A stretch of 8,550 nucleotides of DNA, taken from positions 1-8,550 of the forward strand of contig DAOMFV010000176.1 of assembly GCA_035430005.1 (NCBI GenBank). The letters run 5' to 3'. A program made the translations under genes and the position numbers. Numbering within the stretch: the first letter of the stretch is position 1; every line of letters begins with the position of its first letter. Source of the DNA: JAEUIE01 sp035430005. GTDB taxonomy: Bacteria; Planctomycetota; Planctomycetia; Gemmatales; HRBIN36. This document shows positions 6,614 through 8,550 of the stretch, piece after piece. The notes under the pieces are model-generated. The model was not told the origin of the DNA. It saw nothing but the letters and a program-made list of their open reading frames with translations, and searched no databases.

Positions 6614-6715
6614 TGTGGCAGGGTCGTAACGGTACTCCGTTTCGAGCCTGATGCGTTGACATGGCGTTGTCACAGAGAAACAGGGTCGAGTGGAGTACCA
6701 CACGACCCTGCCACA
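6614..6715. repeat. Long imperfect inverted repeat between convergent operons
   Basis: The left arm is TGTGGCAGGGTCGT (6614-6627) plus GGTACTCC (6631-6638). The right arm is GGAGTACC (6692-6699) plus ACGACCCTGCCACA (6702-6715). They pair over 14 + 8 bp, interrupted by a 3-versus-2 base internal loop, and enclose 53 bases. The enclosed part contains a further small stem, TGACA/TGTCA, around 6658-6673. The right arm also takes part in the shorter terminator hairpin at 6681-6710, so the two structures exclude each other. Confidence 0.7.
6681..6710. terminator. Bidirectional intrinsic-type terminator for the two convergent operons
   Basis: CAGGGTCG (6681-6688) pairs with CGACCCTG (6703-6710); after one A-A mismatch, GTGG (6690-6693) pairs with CCAC (6698-6701) around the tetraloop AGTA. 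The 12-bp stem sits between the stop codons of the plus-strand exporter gene and the minus-strand baeRF-like gene. On the minus strand it is followed by TTTCTCTGT; on the plus strand by CCACATCTTTC. Both tails are only moderately T-rich, but the location and stem strength fit shared termination. Confidence 0.65.
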
Positions 6716-6738
6716 TCTTTCAATATTGGTATAGTCTC

Positions 6739-7818
6739 TTAACGGCGCAGGATGGCGGCGATACGCTGGTGAATGTCCAGATCGCCGTCGGCATAGAAGA
6801 AGACCTCGCCGCCTGTCTGCATCACCCGTTCAATCACTTCATCGACAGCGTCGTCCAGCGCGCTAGCACCCTTGCCGGTGTATTTGGTCAAATGCCCCTC
6901 GGCACTGATATCAGCGGGATACTTGAAGTCCTTTTCCACTAACAGTGTCTTGACCCGGCCTTCCTGGGCGGCTCGCCAGACCTGGTCAATGCCGGAGTTG
7001 TGCCGCTGCATCCCTACCGCTTCGTCGAGCTGAACGAGAGCGTCGGTGCGCTTGACGATGGCTCCCGACTCGAAGACGGGCCACACCAGTTTGCCCAGTT
7101 CCGTGGGCGAGGTTTTGTCGTAGTTGCCCGCCAGCATGCCCACGATGGACGAAGACTGGCGTGTCACTTCCTTGAAGAACGCCAGGTTACGATCCACACC
7201 GGCGACGATGAGCGGCAACGGATTCACCTTCTGCAGAGTCTCCAGGGCATCATCTACACTGCTGAAAAACTTTCGTTGAGCGTCATCGCGCTGGGCGGAG
7301 ATGTTGATGCCTTTGCCGCCGGGCAGTTTCGATGCCCCGCCCGGGCCACGGTGCGACATGGGGAAAGATTTGTCCCGATGCTCATGAAGAACAGTCGTCC
7401 AGGCATCGAAGAGTCGAACCTGATGCCCCAGTGACAGCACCCGGTAAGCCGGAGCGCGGTTGAAGGAAAACACCAGGTCACGGGTCGCAAACGTCTCGTC
7501 GATCATCGCCCTGGGCTTGACCTTGAACGGCATGCTGAACGCCACAGCTTTGGTGCTGGAAGCATAGAGCGCCAGGCCGTCAAGCGTGTGTTTCCAGTCA
7601 ACATGGCGGGCTAGGCCCATGAGATTCTTGACGACCGTCGCCACTTCCCGTTTGGGGAACTCGTCGTGCAGACGATCAACTGCCTTCTTGATGAGGTTGG
7701 TTGCCTTGATCTTATCCTGCTTGTTCGCCGGGGCATGGCGATGCGTCGGCACCAGGATCGATACGGAAGGGTATTCTCGATGTGCCTGCAAGGCTTTCAA
7801 TTCGGAAAGGGATAACAC
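6739..7818 (-). CDS. baeRF-like protein (bacterial eRF1-related, putative ribosome hibernation factor)
   Basis: This 359-aa soluble protein resembles the bacterial archaeo-eukaryotic release-factor-like (baeRF) group, which includes relatives of the hibernation factor Balon. Seen in order are an N-terminal LSLSELKALQ...PSVSILVPTHR block (about 2-27), a central region with FSFNRAPAYRVLSLGHQVRLFDA (about 117-139), a glycine-rich loop GPGGASKLPGGKG (about 158-170), LIVAGVDRNLAFFKEV (about 203-218), and a C-terminal eRF1 domain-3-like part (RAAQEGRVKTLLVEKDF, then VMQTGGEVFFYADGD). There is no GGQ, so peptide release is unlikely and ribosome binding during stress is the better guess. The frame is open to a GTG at 7875, but AGGAG (7830-7826) lies 7 bases before the GTG at 7818, and that start gives the usual family N-terminus. 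It lies 79 bases downstream of the HdeD-like gene on the same strand, probably co-transcribed. Confidence 0.75.
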   Translation of the reverse strand: MLSLSELKALQAHREYPSVSILVPTHRHAPANKQDKIKATNLIKKAVDRLHDEFPKREVATVVKNLMGLARHVDWKHTLDGLALYASSTKAVAFSMPFKVKPRAMIDETFATRDLVFSFNRAPAYRVLSLGHQVRLFDAWTTVLHEHRDKSFPMSHRGPGGASKLPGGKGINISAQRDDAQRKFFSSVDDALETLQKVNPLPLIVAGVDRNLAFFKEVTRQSSSIVGMLAGNYDKTSPTELGKLVWPVFESGAIVKRTDALVQLDEAVGMQRHNSGIDQVWRAAQEGRVKTLLVEKDFKYPADISAEGHLTKYTGKGASALDDAVDEVIERVMQTGGEVFFYADGDLDIHQRIAAILRR

Positions 7819-7825
7819 AGTCTGA

Positions 7826-7830
7826 CTCCT
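7826..7830 (-). promoter_or_regulatory. Ribosome binding site deciding the baeRF-like start
   Basis: On the minus strand AGGAG (7830-7826) is followed by 7 bases and the GTG at 7818. No comparable site precedes the farther upstream in-frame GTG at 7875, so the longer 378-aa version is less likely. Confidence 0.7.
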
Positions 7831-7897
7831 ACTGAGAGGGGAAGATGAGACCAGACGGGGGTTGAAGGCCGCCACCTGAAAAAGATGGCAGAAGAGA

Positions 7898-8461
7898 TTA
7901 CCGGGTTGTCGAGTTGGCCCGAACGCTCATGGCGGTGATGACCGATGACCATCCGTGGAAGAGCAGATCGATGCCGATGAACAGGCCGATCACCCACAGG
8001 CTCGATTCGGGCCACCGGTTCCAGATGAAGGTGCCCAGCATAAGGTCCACCAGCCCGTTGACGACCACCCAGCCCCAGCCGTGAAACTGCATAGCCAGGG
8101 AAAAGATGATGCGCAGCACGCCGCCGACGATGAAGTAGGCAGCCAGGATCTTGGTCAACACCAGCGCTACCTGAAGTGGATCTTCCAGCATAAAGAGGCC
8201 GACCACCAGGTAGAGCGCCGCCGCAAGCAGATGGAGTGCAAAGCCTTTGAGATTGCGAACCACAAACGCATGGATGATTTCCGAGCCGCCGGCCACCATG
8301 AGCAGAATGCCAAAGAATGTGACGGAGGCCAGCGTGACCATGACCGAATAGCTGATGGCCACAAACCCGGCGATGATGGAGATCAACCCCAGCAGAAAAA
8401 GCTGCCCGGAGACACGCCGCAAACATGCCTTTTCTTCCGGCATCGACAGATAGGAACTCAT
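7898..8461 (-). CDS. hdeD: HdeD family membrane protein (DUF308)
   Basis: This 187-aa protein is almost entirely membrane-embedded. Six hydrophobic segments are visible at about residues 20-40, 42-64, 73-92, 97-120, 129-148 and 153-176, arranged as repeated two-helix units with glycine-rich turns (MVAGGSEIIHAF, FIVGGVLRIIFSL, FIGIDLLFHGW). This is the layout and length of HdeD/DUF308 proteins; in E. coli HdeD is linked to acid resistance at high cell density, with unknown molecular function. I chose the ATG at 8461, which has AAGGA (8476-8472) 10 bases upstream; the frame extends to a TTG at 8491 without a better site. It is the first gene of a minus-strand pair with the baeRF-like gene. The planctomycete copy may not share the E. 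coli role. Confidence 0.85.
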   Translation of the reverse strand: MSSYLSMPEEKACLRRVSGQLFLLGLISIIAGFVAISYSVMVTLASVTFFGILLMVAGGSEIIHAFVVRNLKGFALHLLAAALYLVVGLFMLEDPLQVALVLTKILAAYFIVGGVLRIIFSLAMQFHGWGWVVVNGLVDLMLGTFIWNRWPESSLWVIGLFIGIDLLFHGWSSVITAMSVRANSTTR

Positions 8462-8550
8462 GGTGGAGCAATCCTTGGTGTGGAGAAGCAAAACGATACC
8501 AGCCCGACGCGCTAGTGTAGTGTTTCAAGCTGATGAGGTCTTATTCAAAA
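8462..8550 (-). promoter_or_regulatory. Upstream region of the hdeD-like operon
   Basis: These 89 bases run to the window edge. They contain the AAGGA ribosome binding site (8476-8472) and, further upstream on the minus strand, AT-rich sequence near 8550-8515 where a promoter could lie. I found no convincing -35/-10 pair, and the upstream neighbour is outside the window. Confidence 0.3.

Noticed and set aside
7871..7889. A possible hairpin (GCCACC with GATGGC) just downstream of the hdeD-like stop codon.
   Set aside because: The 6-bp stem has a mismatch and no T-run, so it is not convincing as a terminator between the two co-directional genes.
7955..8515. A 186-codon plus-strand frame antisense to the hdeD-like gene.
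   Set aside because: The product is very rich in Asp, His, Gln and Lys, typical of the antisense of a membrane protein, and no family is recognisable.
7797..8528. A 243-codon minus-strand frame across the hdeD-like gene.
   Set aside because: Its translation is rich in His, Arg, Gly and Cys with no coherent domain, while the overlapping frame gives a clean six-segment HdeD protein; it is a shadow frame.

Overview
The window looks like chromosomal DNA of a planctomycete (phylum Planctomycetota, possibly a Gemmatales-type lineage). The main reason is the first gene, a twin-arginine-exported DUF1501 protein of a kind that planctomycetes carry in many copies. The compact CxxCxxCC YkgJ-type protein, the mixed start codons (ATG, GTG, TTG) and a moderately high G+C content fit with this. 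The assignment is an inference from protein style, not from a marker gene. I see no rRNA, tRNA, insertion sequence, phage gene or CRISPR array.

Layout. (1) 1-184: AT-rich regulatory DNA with three TGTACA-centred near-palindromes and a start-proximal hairpin. (2) 185-1621 (+): DUF1501 exported protein. (3) 1662-1991 (-): small cysteine-cluster protein of the YkgJ family, convergent with the DUF1501 gene. (4) 1992-2402: about 410 bases without a convincing gene. They contain a strong intrinsic terminator that works only on the minus strand, although no minus-strand gene ends there. (5) 2403-6600 (+): a tight three-gene operon with a serine-dependent glutaminase, a 605-aa SLC13/DASS-type permease with two internal RCK_C-like domains, and a ThrE-type amino-acid exporter. 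The gaps are 40 and 12 bases. (6) 6601-6738: a convergent intergenic region with a strong hairpin that probably terminates both operons, plus an upstream inverted copy that can form a longer competing stem. (7) 6739-8461 (-): a two-gene operon, hdeD-like membrane protein followed by a protein resembling the bacterial eRF1-like (baeRF) family related to ribosome-hibernation factors.

How the genes may work together. Glutaminase makes glutamate and ammonia. The next two genes encode membrane transporters of families that handle carboxylates/anions and small amino acids, so this operon looks like a glutamine-deamidation and solute-exchange module. The facing operon pairs an HdeD-family protein (acid-stress associated in E. 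coli) with a possible ribosome-binding dormancy factor. Together the two operons suggest a stress or acid-response neighbourhood, but that link is inferred from gene families only. Nothing here is an obviously new defence or mobile system. The least explained signals are the orphan minus-strand terminator near 2210, the TGTACA triplet at the left edge, and the alternative hairpins between the two convergent operons.
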